Made by a program: the position numbers and the translations under genes | The notes under the pieces: model-generated | The model's database searches: none | What the model was told of the DNA's origin: nothing | The model's input: only the letters and a program-made list of their open reading frames with translations | Assembly (NCBI GenBank): GCA_010093515.1 | Contig: MU001670.1 | Location: forward strand, 266,158 to 330,157 | Direction: 5' to 3' | DNA: 64,000 nucleotides | DNA from: Lineolata rhizophorae | Taxonomy: Eukaryota; Ascomycota; Dothideomycetes; Lineolatales; Lineolataceae | Shown here: positions 1 to 11,257 of the stretch, in pieces | Numbering within the stretch: position 1 is the stretch's first letter | Layout of the letters: every line of letters starts with the position of its first letter

Positions 1-1060
1 TGGCTTTACAGGAAGCCAAAAATTCAGAGCTAGCCACCCAGAGACTTGATGCAGCAAAAACCATGGAAGATATGCGGCACAATCACAACAAAGAGCGCGA
101 GAAATACACGGAAGAGCGCAAGAAGTACACGGAAGAGAACAAAGTCCGCATACAGAGCCTCGAAGCGGCATTACTCAACACTTCACATCGGTTCCAACCT
201 GTTCCTGATAGCTTGATGAAGGGCCGCTTCATTGATTTAAAAAACCAAGTTATTTCGATAAGCAGGACGGTAACTTGGAGCCATGCTGATACCCCTTCTG
301 TTCTGGTTGGAAACACTTTCAATCTGAGCAAATTTGTCTCGACTGCGCCAAAAAAGGACTGGAAATACGCAGTAGAGTATGCGTTCTGGAGCATCTTGAT
401 AGACCACTTTTTTTCGGTTCCATTTGGGGCCAAAGCATTAGGGAGGTCTGGCGAAGACTGTGCCCTTGCGTTGTGCTCAACATTTCGAAACCTCTTCCAT
501 CCCAAACCTGGTATGTTCGCTCGATTTATCAGCCTACCCATTCGCGGTATCTAATTGATGTTGAAGACAACCCGCTTGAGCCATCGTCTTTTACCATAGC
601 AGCCGCAAATCACGTCACCGAAAAGTGGCGATCTGTCACGTTCGAGACAATCAGGGAAAGTCTAACAGATGACGGACGATGCGATGCAGCACATGCGGGT
701 ATTATGAGGGATTATGATGACAATTTTTCAGCTGCATGCCGAAGGATTACAGAGGAACTACAAGTTTCAGCGGAGGATGCGGACCGACAGATTAGAGCCA
801 CTGTAAAGAACGCTCGATCTCTCGCACTTGACTTCGGCGTCCAGAGATTCAGATGGGAGATTTTTCTGCCGAAACAGGGTGATTTTATCTCTGCCGACGA
901 TTGCGCATTCAGAGATATCAACGGAGCAAACTCTAACCGGAAAGATAAAGGTATGGTTCAAATTGCGGTACGGCCTGGACTGAGAAGGAGAGGAGACGGC
1001 CAAGGTGGACTGACGAGTACAGTGACCGACGTTGAGCCGGCACTTGTGTATCTCGACTGA
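1..1060 (+). CDS. Coiled-coil fungal protein, 5'-partial
   Basis: The reading frame is open at the left edge, so the true start lies outside the window. Exons are <3..510 and 567..1060. The 56-nt intron begins GTATGT, has a CTAAT branch-like site and restores frame exactly. The visible N-terminal part is a charged helix rich in K/E/R (about residues 20-60), likely a coiled coil. A globular part with no motif I recognise follows, and the C-terminus ends in a VEPALVYLD-type segment. Similar architecture (long coiled coil plus conserved C-terminal part) is common among uncharacterised fungal proteins. No membrane segment or signal peptide is visible in this part. The seven-helix membrane protein follows on the same strand. 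Function unknown. Confidence 0.7.
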
Positions 1061-1776
1061 AGTGCCATTGCCCAAATTCTGTTTCTCTCATTTAGTCACG
1101 TTCAGGAGCATGTAACGAGGACCTCGCGAAGAAAAAGAGATAATATTGAAAAAGTCCTGATCAAGAACGAAGGGATGCTTTCATTGTGGCCCACTTTGCT
1201 TATTTTAGCCAACTATCAGTATAACACGTTCGCCTTCTTCTCAGCTTGTTACAATTTGCATGCTAAATTAAGACTCTTGGTAATGAGGCTGTATCTCTGA
1301 GTTCATGCGTACTAAAATTCAATAAATGGCTTAAGCCACAATTCTGTGGTGAGACATTTTGTTGTCGGTGAAATTTTTGTGGTAGTCCCCACCTCGCCGC
1401 GTCGACCAGTTCCTGTGCAAGATATACTCAATCATACCCTCCCTGTGATGAGGCACGGCTACGACTGCCTACCCCGACCAGGAGTAAAGGCGTGCAGGTA
1501 TGACAGATCGAAACGTGGCCGCTTGAATCTGGTCTAAGGGGCGCTATACTACATCCGGCGATCACACATCCTATGACTAGTCGTCCTGGTTATAGATATT
1601 TAGTTCCTGATATCTTACAGGACCTTTACCAGCCGGTTCTTCCTTTCCTTTTTCCTTTTTTTTTTTTTTTAAAAAAAAAAAACTGTTTGAGAGGATCTCT
1701 AGCTTCTCGGCGGGCCTTACAAACACCCTCGTCATTCTCGCTGTAAGTAAATGCTGTATGACTTTGGAGCATCAAA
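1061..1776. other. Intergenic region with T15/A12 tract
   Basis: No credible gene. A run of 15 T (1656-1670) followed directly by 12 A (1671-1682) could form a perfect AT hairpin or act as a nucleosome-poor element. The rest is presumably the 3' UTR of the first gene and the promoter of the second. Confidence 0.5.
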
Positions 1777-3033
1777 ATGAAAGGCATCTCAAGTCTTCCA
1801 GTTCATTTAAACAATATCTCATTTGAGGGTAATTATTTGCTTGGCAGAATTGTTATCAATTCTCTTGTATTACTCTTCCCCGCTGTCTACGCATGCTTGA
1901 AATGGAATCGCAGTTTGTCGGTTGCCCGCTTACCGCTCTACACGAAATCTATCACATATGGCACGAATAGTTTCACCCTGTGAGTAAATGGCAGTTGGTT
2001 TCATACTGATGGTAAGCACTTTTTATGTTTGGCTAATGGAATCAGATGGTACATATTGCACGTAATCGATCTCAGCCTACGCAAGGCACAAATCAAGACC
2101 ACGTACAGATACGTTCTAACGGATTCTTTATTCTACGTCTTCAAATTTGCTGCCGATATATTCATCATTGCCGGCGCATACCGGATTGCATCGGCAGAAA
2201 TAAGCAAAAGAATTCTGAAGTCTTGGATTTGGAAGGCGACAGGAGACTTCGTGATTATTCTCCTCACCATGCTTGCGCTATTCCATGTTGGAACCCGTTT
2301 CGCTCATGGGATACTTTGGATTGGCGTTGCGGATATAATAGATATCCAACATCTTGCCCAGCGACGAAACGAATTTGAAATCGCTTTCATGGTACTCCAG
2401 TTTCTTCTAGCGCTCGGAACGCTTGCTATGTCGACCCTCTCTCTATGGCTTTGGAAAGCGATAGATGGATGGCGCATTCCCAAGGTACGCCCAACGGTAC
2501 ACTTCTTTGATTTTGTTTTAAGTTCGTATGTTCTAAGAGATATCATGAAGGAGTCATGGTTGTTGGTCGTCGCAACCGGAAGTCTTTTGATTCGATCGAT
2601 GTCCGAGCTCGTTGTCGTTGCCCGTCACAATTACCGACTCATGCCGAAGAACCCAGATACGGAATTCGCCAGAGATTTTGTCTATGGACTGTTCTCATCC
2701 ATATTCCTTGTCGTCATCACCGTGTTTGCGCAATACATGAGGACGAAATCGCCGAAGCAGAATCTGGTAGAGCGGATGAAACAAGATTGCAGACAATATG
2801 TGCTCGCTAGGTTGGACGATAGTTCTGACCCTAGAACTGGACGATCAGCTATTGCGGTGTTGACGGTATTGGATGAGCTGAGACAAGACTGGAGGGGCAG
2901 AATGTCAACAGACATTATGGAGGCTATGGGAAGTACTCCGCAAGTCGAACAGGAACTGAGAAGACAGTACATGGATTATATAGCAAAACTACAAAGCGAA
3001 TACGGCCAGCTCGTGCCAGTCACAGTCGGCTGA
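1777..3033 (+). CDS. Seven-helix integral membrane protein
   Basis: Exons 1777..1979 and 2046..3033 give 396 aa. The 66-nt intron starts GTGAGT, has a GGCTAATGG branch site and ends CAG; the join is in frame. About seven hydrophobic segments can be read: one in exon 1 (around residues 20-42), then segments near residues 80-100, 125-147, 150-165, 195-220, 260-275 and 300-322. A hydrophilic, helical, basic C-terminal tail of about 75 residues follows. The pattern resembles fungal 7TM families of unknown function, but I see no diagnostic GPCR, Rta1 or opsin residue such as a retinal lysine motif. Start choice: the first ATG has an A-rich context (AAAATGA). It sits tail-to-tail with the PARP-like gene. 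Confidence 0.7.
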
Positions 3034-3345
3034 GGCTCCACCGGACATTATGTCTTGTGTTTGTGCTTCTAGCAACGATGACTTGACCGCATCATCAGCT
3101 CTTGGAGTTTTGCCGTAGAATTTGACTTTAAGCTTTATAATCACATTCCACATTTCACAATGACTGCATCTGAGTGCAAAACATGCTATTTTCTTGATAC
3201 GATTATTTTGGAATGGGAGAATAGAATGTCAATATTTGGAAAAGCTACACCGAACCTATGTAAGACGTTGAACCGTACGACAGTTTAGTGCTTGCTCCGT
3301 CTATGTACTGGTGCACCGGTAGTTTCAATTTAAAAAGCAGTAAAC
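3034..3345. other. Convergent intergenic region
   Basis: A 312-bp AT-rich spacer between two 3' ends, presumably holding both polyadenylation regions. Nothing else is seen. Confidence 0.5.
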
Positions 3346-6300
3346 TTAGACCGACCCTGACCGCAGCGAAGCAAAGGCACTTTGCATTGCAGGCGTTACG
3401 TGTCTCGCAAGGGGAACCTGAAAATTTGCTGGACACAAAAACACATAGCGCACCATAATTCTGCTCGCATCCTGAACAACATACGTACCATTGTTACTAA
3501 CAGATGACCCAGCCAGCTCGCAGCCGAGCAACACCCGACGATTATGGTAGGCACTTGCAGTCCATGACGTATTTTGGGAATTGGTGAAGCGCCATGAGGT
3601 GGACGGCTCATTTGCCAAGTAAATTCCGTTTCCGGACATAGCTCCATTTGCCATATACTCAGTTCCACTTTGAATTCTCAAACCCTCAGTTAAAATGCGA
3701 TAGAGGCGATCGATCGTAGTGCCGTGAAAGACAGCATTACTGCCGCTGTTCTTGACATGCCTGCTGAAAGCTGACTCAAGTTCTGGGGCTGCATTGACGA
3801 GGATGAATTGATATACACCAGGCATACTAGGAACTCTGAGTTGGTTTGGAGCTGTGGTCATGAACCCCCGATAACTAGTGCAAATCCAAGATAGAAGTCT
3901 CTCGTGCTGCCAGCCCAGCTGTTGCACTGATATAGAAAAGTTCAAAGTATTCCGAAAGTTTGACATCGGTGGAAAGCTGTCCAACACTGCTGTGAGTTGG
4001 CCTTCAGGGACAGGGCAGCCAGGTACCAGATCCATTCTTTCGCTTTGTGCGCATGCTGCGGCGTATACAGAGGCCAGCAAGGCATCTACCACAGCGGGAT
4101 CCTGATAAAGATCAATCAAACGAACTTCTAGAGGGGAGCGCCTTAGGGCCAAACTGCAGGGTTTCGTGCATGTAGTAGAACGCCAAGCGGTAGGATTAGC
4201 GGCGCTTCCGCAGACAAGACAGACATGGCCCAAATGATCGATCGCGGAGCCTAAAGTCCTGTAGATAATCTCTAGGGACTGAAATCCTCGGAGGAGATGC
4301 TGCGATATGATTCGGTAAAGCTGATAAATTGCACGATTTGAGTCACCAGTGCAAGTATGTTTGTCCGGAGGAAAGCACCCCTTGACCACTCGCCAAAGTT
4401 GGTGTTCGGTCAAGGCAACGGATGTTTCTGGGTGCAGGTGCAAGCAGAACGCGGGAGACCGTCGACCGCCTCGCAAGCTCAATCGCAATATCAACATTCG
4501 AACTGACATTCCAATACCTAATGCCTTCCGTTGGAACGGACGAACATGGGTAAGCGGGAAGGAGAGCTCGTATTCGCGATCATCGATCTTCTCAACCACA
4601 TCAAGAAGCGACTTCGGAATTTCTGAGCTGGCGTACTCCGTAGCTGAGTGGTTCTCAATGCCCAGCGAGGTGAGTAGGGTTGAGGTCGCCCGTGCATCAT
4701 GAAGCTTCAATGCGAGTCGTTTAGACTCTACAGAACGAGCTCTGTCCAGAAAAGAGTCATATTCTACACCGAGTATGTCCATTGTGGTTTTTAAGCTTGA
4801 CTTCGTAGTTTCCAGGCGGAGATCAAATACTTTGGCAAAGTCCCGAAGCACCATTTTATCCGCCGTGGAAAGTTCGGAGGTTTCGCGCCAGCCAGTCAGA
4901 ATTGACTCCGCAGCTTCTCTTTGTGAACTTTGACACCTGCCAACAACGCGTAGGCAAATACTGATTACTTGTTCGGACATACAAGTAACTGAAGACACCG
5001 TTTCGCAAACCCAGACTGCATTGCTGCCATCAGGTGATAGCTTAGACACAATGCAGTCGATAATAAGCATACGATGCGGTTGCTGGCACCCGGCCAAGGT
5101 ATCCAGAAACTTTCTGACAGAGCTCGATTCCTTCAAGAGAATCCATCTAAGATCTTTCTTCTCGTCACTAGGACCTTCTAGTCGTTTCAGGACCGGTAAA
5201 TATCCGACCAGTTGAGCTGTCCAGTCAAGTAGAGACCTCTGGAGCAGGGAAGGATACACACGCACACTTCGGCTGGTCGTTTGAGTGTCGTCACCATGGA
5301 AGATAGAGCTAAGATCCGAAATAAGATTAAACCATTCTTCCAAGTTGAGCTGTTGTAACAGCAAATTGGGCAACGTCGAACCACTTTGCTCAATCATTGT
5401 GAAGAGCAGCCTCTTCCAGCATTGATTCTTGCTCTCTCTTGTCGACAAATATGGAACCAGAAGGGACGTGAGCGAAACGCAAGCCGAACCCTTATCTTGA
5501 TAAGACTTGATAGTTGCAAGCTTTCGGACAAATCTGGCATCCATCTCATGCAAGCGACTCAAACACTGGCGACGAAGTTGGCTATCAAGATCTGAATCAT
5601 TCGACAAAGCTATGGCTACAACGTCCTGATTGGTATCGGACGTTGGCTGATGATGATGGACAGTGAGTGCCTTGACAATTTCTTCGAATACGGCGTTGAC
5701 GCGGCCTTCGCCGAGAAGTACAGCCATGAGGTATGCGCGACTCGATTCCTGTTGGCCGTACTGTCGACTTTCGCATCGCATCCTGAAAACCATCTCCAAG
5801 TCTTCAATAGGTGGCAGCTTATCTATTAGCGACCTGATATCGTCACTAAGCCTGCTGTACACCCATGTTGTCCGCTGTATGACCGCGCCAAGATTGTAAA
5901 TCCGCATACCCATACTGTCGCCCGGTCCGCCTCTTTGCAGCTGCGTGCGAAGGACTTCTTGAGCACGCCGGACGACAGGCTCGGTAACCTCCCAAACGCG
6001 GTCACAGAACATGTGGCGAAGGTTTTCGTGTCCATCTAGGAAGCGCAGCAATTGGGCAAGGCTTGTGAGCATTCGGTTGGTACTAGTGTCGCTGTTGAGC
6101 AAGTCCAGAGTGGCACCACATGTTGAGCTATTCCCTCCTTCAAATATCGCCTCGACTGTATCCAGGGTAGCCGGATCAGTCTTTGGATCTATGCAGTAGT
6201 GCGAAAACATCTCCACGGCCCTGCCGCCAATATGTGCAGCACTGTCCAACAGAACGAGCAAACGATTGAGGAATTCGTGGCGGGTTGCTTCGCCAATGCT

Positions 6301-7206
6301 CTCGATGCAGAGTCCTTCATGGTCAATCACATGGGGTGTTGGTGTTCTCTGGCTCGTCAGATGCGCTTTAAGAGTGGGGTGCCCGTTGCCTGTGAAGTCG
6401 GGGCCTTCCAGAGCGAGGACGGGCTTCAAGAGCTGTCTCTGGTCATCGTTCAGCAGATCCCATCTTTTCAGACGGCCGACGTCAGGTCGCCAGGCAGCCC
6501 AACTATTGAACATTGGAAACCCTCTTCTAAAAATATTGATCAAGGCAGGAGTGTCGCTTGTTCGGACGTCTGCCAACCAAGATGACTCCTCATATGCCTG
6601 TAGCCATTTGGAATCATCTCTGAGTCTTTCTAGCCGGTCCGCGAACTGGACGCATACCCTCTGGGGAATGGCATTCCAAATCGCAGGATCGAGGAACAAT
6701 TCGATACGACCATCTGGAATTTGGCCAAGATGCTCGACATAGCTCTGAAAACTTGGACCGACGGAATACGCTTCCGGTACCGAAAGCTCATTGAGTGCCA
6801 CAATACACTTTGCTTCGGGGGGACTGAAGTTGTTCGGATATGCTTCGCTAGCGATTCGTAGAACGCACAAGTATCGCCTCACATCCGGGTGGTTACATGA
6901 GTCAACTCGAAGACTCGTTCGAAGAAGTTGTCGGCCCGCCCTGACAGAGATAGCATGCAGACAGGCCAGAGTTGCGACATCCGGACTTGTATGCTCCCTC
7001 ACCAAGGCCATAAGAGTCCTGTCGCATTCGGCCGATTGTGGGACAATCTTCAAATTCCCCAAGAAGTCGTCCACATATTGTCGTAGCTGGTTCAAAGGGA
7101 AGTCGTCGCCCACTATCTGTATAGTTTTCAAGTCCTCAAGGAAGTGCCGACGTGAGTCACGTTTGTGCTTGAAAGGTGGAAAGGATCGTAAACTTTTGAT
7201 CCGCAT
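3346..7206 (-). CDS. PARP-like ADP-ribosyltransferase, 1286 aa
   Basis: Single-exon gene. The last 130 residues carry a PARP catalytic signature: FHGT (His1161), a GLR...SGT...NGA stretch, GIYLA (Tyr1196) and a final strand NGTYVVQD. This gives the H-Y pair that holds NAD. The third, usually Glu, position reads Thr (about residue 1241), which in known PARPs goes with mono-ADP-ribosylation or loss of polymer synthesis. A Cys-rich stretch (CLVCG ... CTKPC, about residues 995-1025) resembles the Cys-containing region preceding the catalytic domain in PARP6/8-type and fungal UBC-PARP proteins. The first ~950 residues are helical and match nothing I recognise. I do not see a ubiquitin-conjugating domain. 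ATG chosen: an in-frame stop lies five codons upstream. The TPR gene lies upstream on the same strand. Confidence 0.8.
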   Translation of the reverse strand: MRIKSLRSFPPFKHKRDSRRHFLEDLKTIQIVGDDFPLNQLRQYVDDFLGNLKIVPQSAECDRTLMALVREHTSPDVATLACLHAISVRAGRQLLRTSLRVDSCNHPDVRRYLCVLRIASEAYPNNFSPPEAKCIVALNELSVPEAYSVGPSFQSYVEHLGQIPDGRIELFLDPAIWNAIPQRVCVQFADRLERLRDDSKWLQAYEESSWLADVRTSDTPALINIFRRGFPMFNSWAAWRPDVGRLKRWDLLNDDQRQLLKPVLALEGPDFTGNGHPTLKAHLTSQRTPTPHVIDHEGLCIESIGEATRHEFLNRLLVLLDSAAHIGGRAVEMFSHYCIDPKTDPATLDTVEAIFEGGNSSTCGATLDLLNSDTSTNRMLTSLAQLLRFLDGHENLRHMFCDRVWEVTEPVVRRAQEVLRTQLQRGGPGDSMGMRIYNLGAVIQRTTWVYSRLSDDIRSLIDKLPPIEDLEMVFRMRCESRQYGQQESSRAYLMAVLLGEGRVNAVFEEIVKALTVHHHQPTSDTNQDVVAIALSNDSDLDSQLRRQCLSRLHEMDARFVRKLATIKSYQDKGSACVSLTSLLVPYLSTRESKNQCWKRLLFTMIEQSGSTLPNLLLQQLNLEEWFNLISDLSSIFHGDDTQTTSRSVRVYPSLLQRSLLDWTAQLVGYLPVLKRLEGPSDEKKDLRWILLKESSSVRKFLDTLAGCQQPHRMLIIDCIVSKLSPDGSNAVWVCETVSSVTCMSEQVISICLRVVGRCQSSQREAAESILTGWRETSELSTADKMVLRDFAKVFDLRLETTKSSLKTTMDILGVEYDSFLDRARSVESKRLALKLHDARATSTLLTSLGIENHSATEYASSEIPKSLLDVVEKIDDREYELSFPLTHVRPFQRKALGIGMSVRMLILRLSLRGGRRSPAFCLHLHPETSVALTEHQLWRVVKGCFPPDKHTCTGDSNRAIYQLYRIISQHLLRGFQSLEIIYRTLGSAIDHLGHVCLVCGSAANPTAWRSTTCTKPCSLALRRSPLEVRLIDLYQDPAVVDALLASVYAAACAQSERMDLVPGCPVPEGQLTAVLDSFPPMSNFRNTLNFSISVQQLGWQHERLLSWICTSYRGFMTTAPNQLRVPSMPGVYQFILVNAAPELESAFSRHVKNSGSNAVFHGTTIDRLYRILTEGLRIQSGTEYMANGAMSGNGIYLANEPSTSWRFTNSQNTSWTASAYHNRRVLLGCELAGSSVSNNGTYVVQDASRIMVRYVFLCPANFQVPLARHVTPAMQSAFASLRSGSV

Positions 7207-7548
7207 ATTCGACAGCCATATTCATATAGAGAAAGGTATTGGTTTGCAGCCTCTCAACGAAGAACACCCGCTTTGCAAAGCCGCTTGGGTGTTTGGTGGC
7301 GACTGTTTGAGGACTCTCCCAACGAATCTAGACGCCAAGGCCGCTGTACATTTCGTACACCTACATCGTACCGAATTTTTCACTGTACAAAATGACTGGT
7401 TTTTAATACAACTCGAAGCAAACTAGCGAAAACCTGGTTCAGTCTGAGCCGCAATTAATCGATCAGCAAAGTCACAGAATTTGGCATGCATTCTAGACCA
7501 AAGCCACGGCCTTTTTAGAAACACTTAGACTGCGGCACGTCCCGCCGC
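7207..7548. other. Intergenic region between PARP-like and TPR genes
   Basis: A 342-bp spacer that must hold the terminator of the TPR gene and the promoter of the PARP-like gene. No distinct motif was found. Confidence 0.45.
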
Positions 7549-9010
7549 TTAGCTAGATCCGGATCCGTTTCTACGCAGATATCTTGCCGCCTGCCCAATT
7601 AAGTCACCCGTTTTATGAAGGCAAACCTTATTTGCTCGGGCGTCGCGGACCGCATCGCCAATGGTGCAGTCAAACGCCTGGCCGGTGAAGCTATCCGTAG
7701 CGGGGACCCGCAGCCGCTCAATGGCGTTTTGCTCAGCGGGTGGCAGCGTCGCGATGTAGCTTGAAAACGCATCAATGGCGTGACGGCTGGCTAACTGGTC
7801 CGAGCTTTGGTCGGCGAGAAGCGCCGCCGAGAGCTGCTCAAGCATGTCGGTCGTGGCTGGGCGGACGCCTTGTGATAGCTTCGACTGCTCCACCTGCAAG
7901 GCTGCGAGACGCTTGCCCAACGGATGAGAGATAATGGCGCGAACATCGCCAACTGAAAACATTTCCCGGCTCAACGGATTCCGCATAACGCCGCTATTCG
8001 TTGAAAGCGCCAAGGCTAGTTCACCCATGTCCCAAGCAAACCCATCCTCGCTGACCCAGAAGCTTTCCCGGGGAATAGCGGCAACTGGGTCACCATACAT
8101 CGTTTCATCGTTGACGTACGAGCGGCCCAGCTCTTCGTGCTCCACATGCATTAGTGCCGTTTTTGGAATATGCCCCAGGGTTTCTGGTAAGGCGGCCTCT
8201 AGAACGCGGATGCGCCTCGAGAGTGCCTCACGCACGATATCATTGCTGACGTCGCCTTCGGAACGCATCCACCAAACTGTCATGACAAGGTCCTCAGTCC
8301 CTATTTCAAGCGCTTGGCGCTGCGTGGATTCCATGTCGCGGGCCACAGCCCGGGCACTGCGTGGGGGGATTTTTGAGACAACTTTCTGAATTTGGCCATC
8401 GGCGAGGGCTTTCAAATTCCGAATTTGCTCATCTATGTCAGCGTGCGACTCAATGTCATCTCGGGAAGATCGCAGATCGTGCACAAGACTGATTTCTTTT
8501 AGTAAGGTTCGTGCGTCCGACCGGATTGACGTGTATCCTTCGGCGAGTTCCACTTCCATGGAAGCCCGCTCTTCAGCGTTGCGGGGCACCCGAGCGGGAC
8601 TGACAACCGGTTTCCCGCGGGAGGAACTGGGTTCCTGTTGAGGCCTAGATACCTGAGGGCTTCGACGGGGTGCGCTACTTTGTTGGCTATGGAGGAATCT
8701 CTGGGCGTCGGCATTCGTAGGATCGACGAGAAGGAGCTCCTTCGCGGTGCCTTCCGCTACGTCGAGGTGACCAGCGTTGGCCCATTGGTAAAGCAGCAGG
8801 ACCCGAGCCTCGATAGCAGTAGGGGACTCTTCAATAAAACTATACAATTGATCAATAAGGCCATAGTCGGGTTGGCTTGAGTTATTGGCGCTTTGCAAAT
8901 TATCTTGGTTCTAAACAGACGTGTTAGGTCTCAAAAGACATAAACCACTTTTGCGGACTTCTTACTTGATGTTTCTGGCGATGAGAAGCCTCGCGAACAA
9001 TTCTCGACAT
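7549..9010 (-). CDS. TPR-type protein with U-box-like middle segment
   Basis: Exon 1 is 9010..8966 (15 codons, beginning MSRIVREASHRQKHQ) and exon 2 is 8910..7549. The 55-nt intron runs from GTAAGA to GTCTGTTTAG. Without this intron the frame has no ATG at its 5' end. The protein is about 468 aa. Residues 25-75 look like a TPR helix pair (LIDQLYSF ... LLVDPTNADAQRFL). A Pro/Ser-rich linker follows, then a helical region. A segment FWVSEDGFAWDMGEL ... SGVMRNPLSREMF (about 285-325) loosely resembles a U-box fold without zinc ligands, which is my inference. The C-terminal part has a conserved-looking DSFTGQAFDCTIG block. No enzyme motif is visible. It is co-oriented with the PARP-like gene. Confidence 0.7.
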
Positions 9011-9323
9011 AAGGAAGGCGCGGTTACAGAGTACTCAGAGTGACTCGATCGGAGCGCCGCTAGCAGTGACAGCAAAAAAGCTGAATAGCACTTGTGATTG
9101 TACAGTTGAAGGAGAAGTGGTTCTCTCATACAAAGCCGTGAGGGTATGCTAGATAAAAATGATTTCATTCACACGCCACCTTTCAAGGGGATCACATGAC
9201 TTGTCTTGTCCACTTACCAACCGGCAGCCTATGCAGTTCCGACGGGATTTTTAACGCCGCAAGATTGAAAGATACATTCAACCCAAAGCGTCAATTCGGC
9301 AGAAAGCTCCACCCAGTAATCGA
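9011..9323. other. Intergenic region
   Basis: A 313-bp spacer: promoter of the TPR gene and 3' region of swc5. Nothing specific is seen. Confidence 0.4.
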
Positions 9324-10613
9324 TTAACTGGTTTCCTTTGTACCTTTCGCCTTCGCTGCCCTCCACTCTTCATCCCGTCGCTGCTCAACTTGGTTCAAGA
9401 AGTCCATTCGGCCTAGATATCCAGCTTTGCTGCGGCCATACTCGTCTAGCTCCTCTGCAATTCCTTCCTTGTCCACGAACCCAGCCCAATCATACCGTGA
9501 CTTTTCCACCGTATTGAGTTTTGTTGCACGGACGCCGAGGGTCGGCTTGGCTACTGGTATTGCGCCTCCCATGGGGTTATTCTCCTTTGGCAATGCACTG
9601 AGACCCCCTGCAGCACCGAACTTGGTCGTTGCAGGGGCGCGAGGCCACCGCAATTGTAACTCCGGTGGTAGCGAACGCACCTCGCCGGCAGGATTCGGGT
9701 CAAAGCGGGAAGGACGGCGGAGTGGGCGGCGCAACTTCGACTTCGATTCATGTTTCTCCTCATTATCTTGCACGTGCCTACTTAGACCATCAGCTTCAAC
9801 CCCCCCTCCCACGGTAGTGCTAGTCGCTCCTTCGCGTTCTTCGTTATCGTATCTCTTGCCCTTCTTCGCAGCCTGCTCGGAGAGATATAGCTTCGCTTCA
9901 GCGGATGACTTTGGCACAGTGCGCTCCTCGGTGATAAGCTCGCCAGCAAATTTTGTCACGCGCTTGATCGTAACGGTGTCCTCGGTTGAATAGGTGATGT
10001 TTGAGGAGACAGTAGTCGCCCCGTTGGCACCAGTACCCGACGGTTGCTGAGGCGGCGAAGATGGCGGACGACCGACAGGCGCGCTCGAGAGCTTGGCCCA
10101 TATAGTATTGATATCGGCAGTAGCTCCTTCGGTACGGGCAAGAGGGCGCCGTTCTTTGTGTCTATAGTAGCTAGCGTTAGTCCACTCTGCCGGCTCTGGG
10201 AATGCATTCTCCCGCAAGGGCTCACGCGGAGTGCCTACAAGACTATGTGTACAAACGAAATGAACTTACTCGGTTCTCCTCTGTGCCCTTGTCTTAATCA
10301 AACCTCCCTCCCCGCCCTCATCGTCACTATCTTCGCCCGCAGCTTTCCGCTTCTTTGCCTTCCGCTTCAAAGCAGCCTGTATAGTTGCCTCATCACCAGA
10401 ATCAAGCCCTTCCTCCCCCATCCGCACATCGCCATCTGTATCGGTGCGCGTAGGCCGCTTGCGCTTGCGCTCCACGGTGGCGGCGCGATTGGGTCCATCG
10501 TCATCAGAAGACGACGTATCGGAACTATCTTCAAGCTGCGCGGTAGGGTCAAAATCGACATCAGAGTTTGAGTTGTAGGTATCATCATCTTCCAAAGGTT
10601 GTTGCGGAGGCAT
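9324..10613 (-). CDS. swc5: SWR1-complex protein 5 (BCNT/CFDP1 family)
   Basis: Exons 10613..10270 and 10161..9324 give 393 aa. The 108-nt intron starts GTAAGT, has a perfect GGACTAACG branch site and ends CTATAG. The C-terminal ~80 residues are a BCNT-C domain: LNTVEKSRYDWAGFVDKEGI, then EELDEYGRSKAGYLGRMDFL and a basic/acidic helix QVEQRRDEEWR. The N-terminal half is acidic and Ser/Asp-rich with basic patches (KRKAKKRK), as expected for a nuclear histone-handling protein. Swc5 is needed by the SWR1 remodeller to exchange H2A-H2B for H2A.Z-H2B. Length is normal to slightly long for filamentous fungi. A 27-nt intron alternative with the same donor also keeps frame but is too short to be spliced. 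Confidence 0.93.
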
Positions 10614-11257
10614 ATTGGAATTTATTGCGGAGCAAGATCGGTGTCGTAGAGTTCATACGGCAGACCTGGCGCGCAAGCGCGCTATCATGTTGTTCCTCTT
10701 CCGTAAGCGAGCCTAGCGAGCACGTGCCGAGGTAAGATCCAACACCGAATTGAAAGCCTTGGAAAGGTTACGAAGAGACTTTATGTGCCACTCTAAACCT
10801 ATTACAGAAGACTTTGCAATTATTTTTTTTTCTGGCATTTTTGAACCAATTTCACAGGGTTTTTTAAATGTCGACTTCAGAGTTAGCGTTGTGGGAACGT
10901 AATGTAACGACGACCTAAGGACTTTCAACCCGAGGAAGAGGAGCATTGGACCTCGGCTTCTTACATATATATTAGAGCTTCGTTGCGCTCTAGTTGACAA
11001 GAGGATACTTTTTGGACTTGGGCTCACCGAAAAGCCTCACGAATCTTATTCTAAACTAGCAATTCAACCCAATCTCCTTCTTTTGCAGCTCCCATATTAT
11101 TGAAAACTGTTTCCATAATTCAATTCGAAGATTTTATTGTGTTTCACACCTTTCTTTCCCACCCCCCTCTCACTAGCAACTCCTCATTCGTCCTTGAGCC
11201 CACTGGATCATTCCCCTATCTCTTCTCACTTTCGATTTATCTGACCGAATCACGACG
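10614..11257. promoter_or_regulatory. Divergent promoter region swc5 / DUF1330-like gene
   Basis: 644 bp between two head-to-head start codons. Pyrimidine-rich stretches lie just upstream of 11258 on the + strand. No specific factor site is assigned. Confidence 0.45.

Noticed and set aside
10162-10269. 27-nt intron alternative in swc5 (acceptor at 10243)
   Set aside because: It keeps frame but is shorter than any plausible fungal intron; the 108-nt intron has a perfect branch site.
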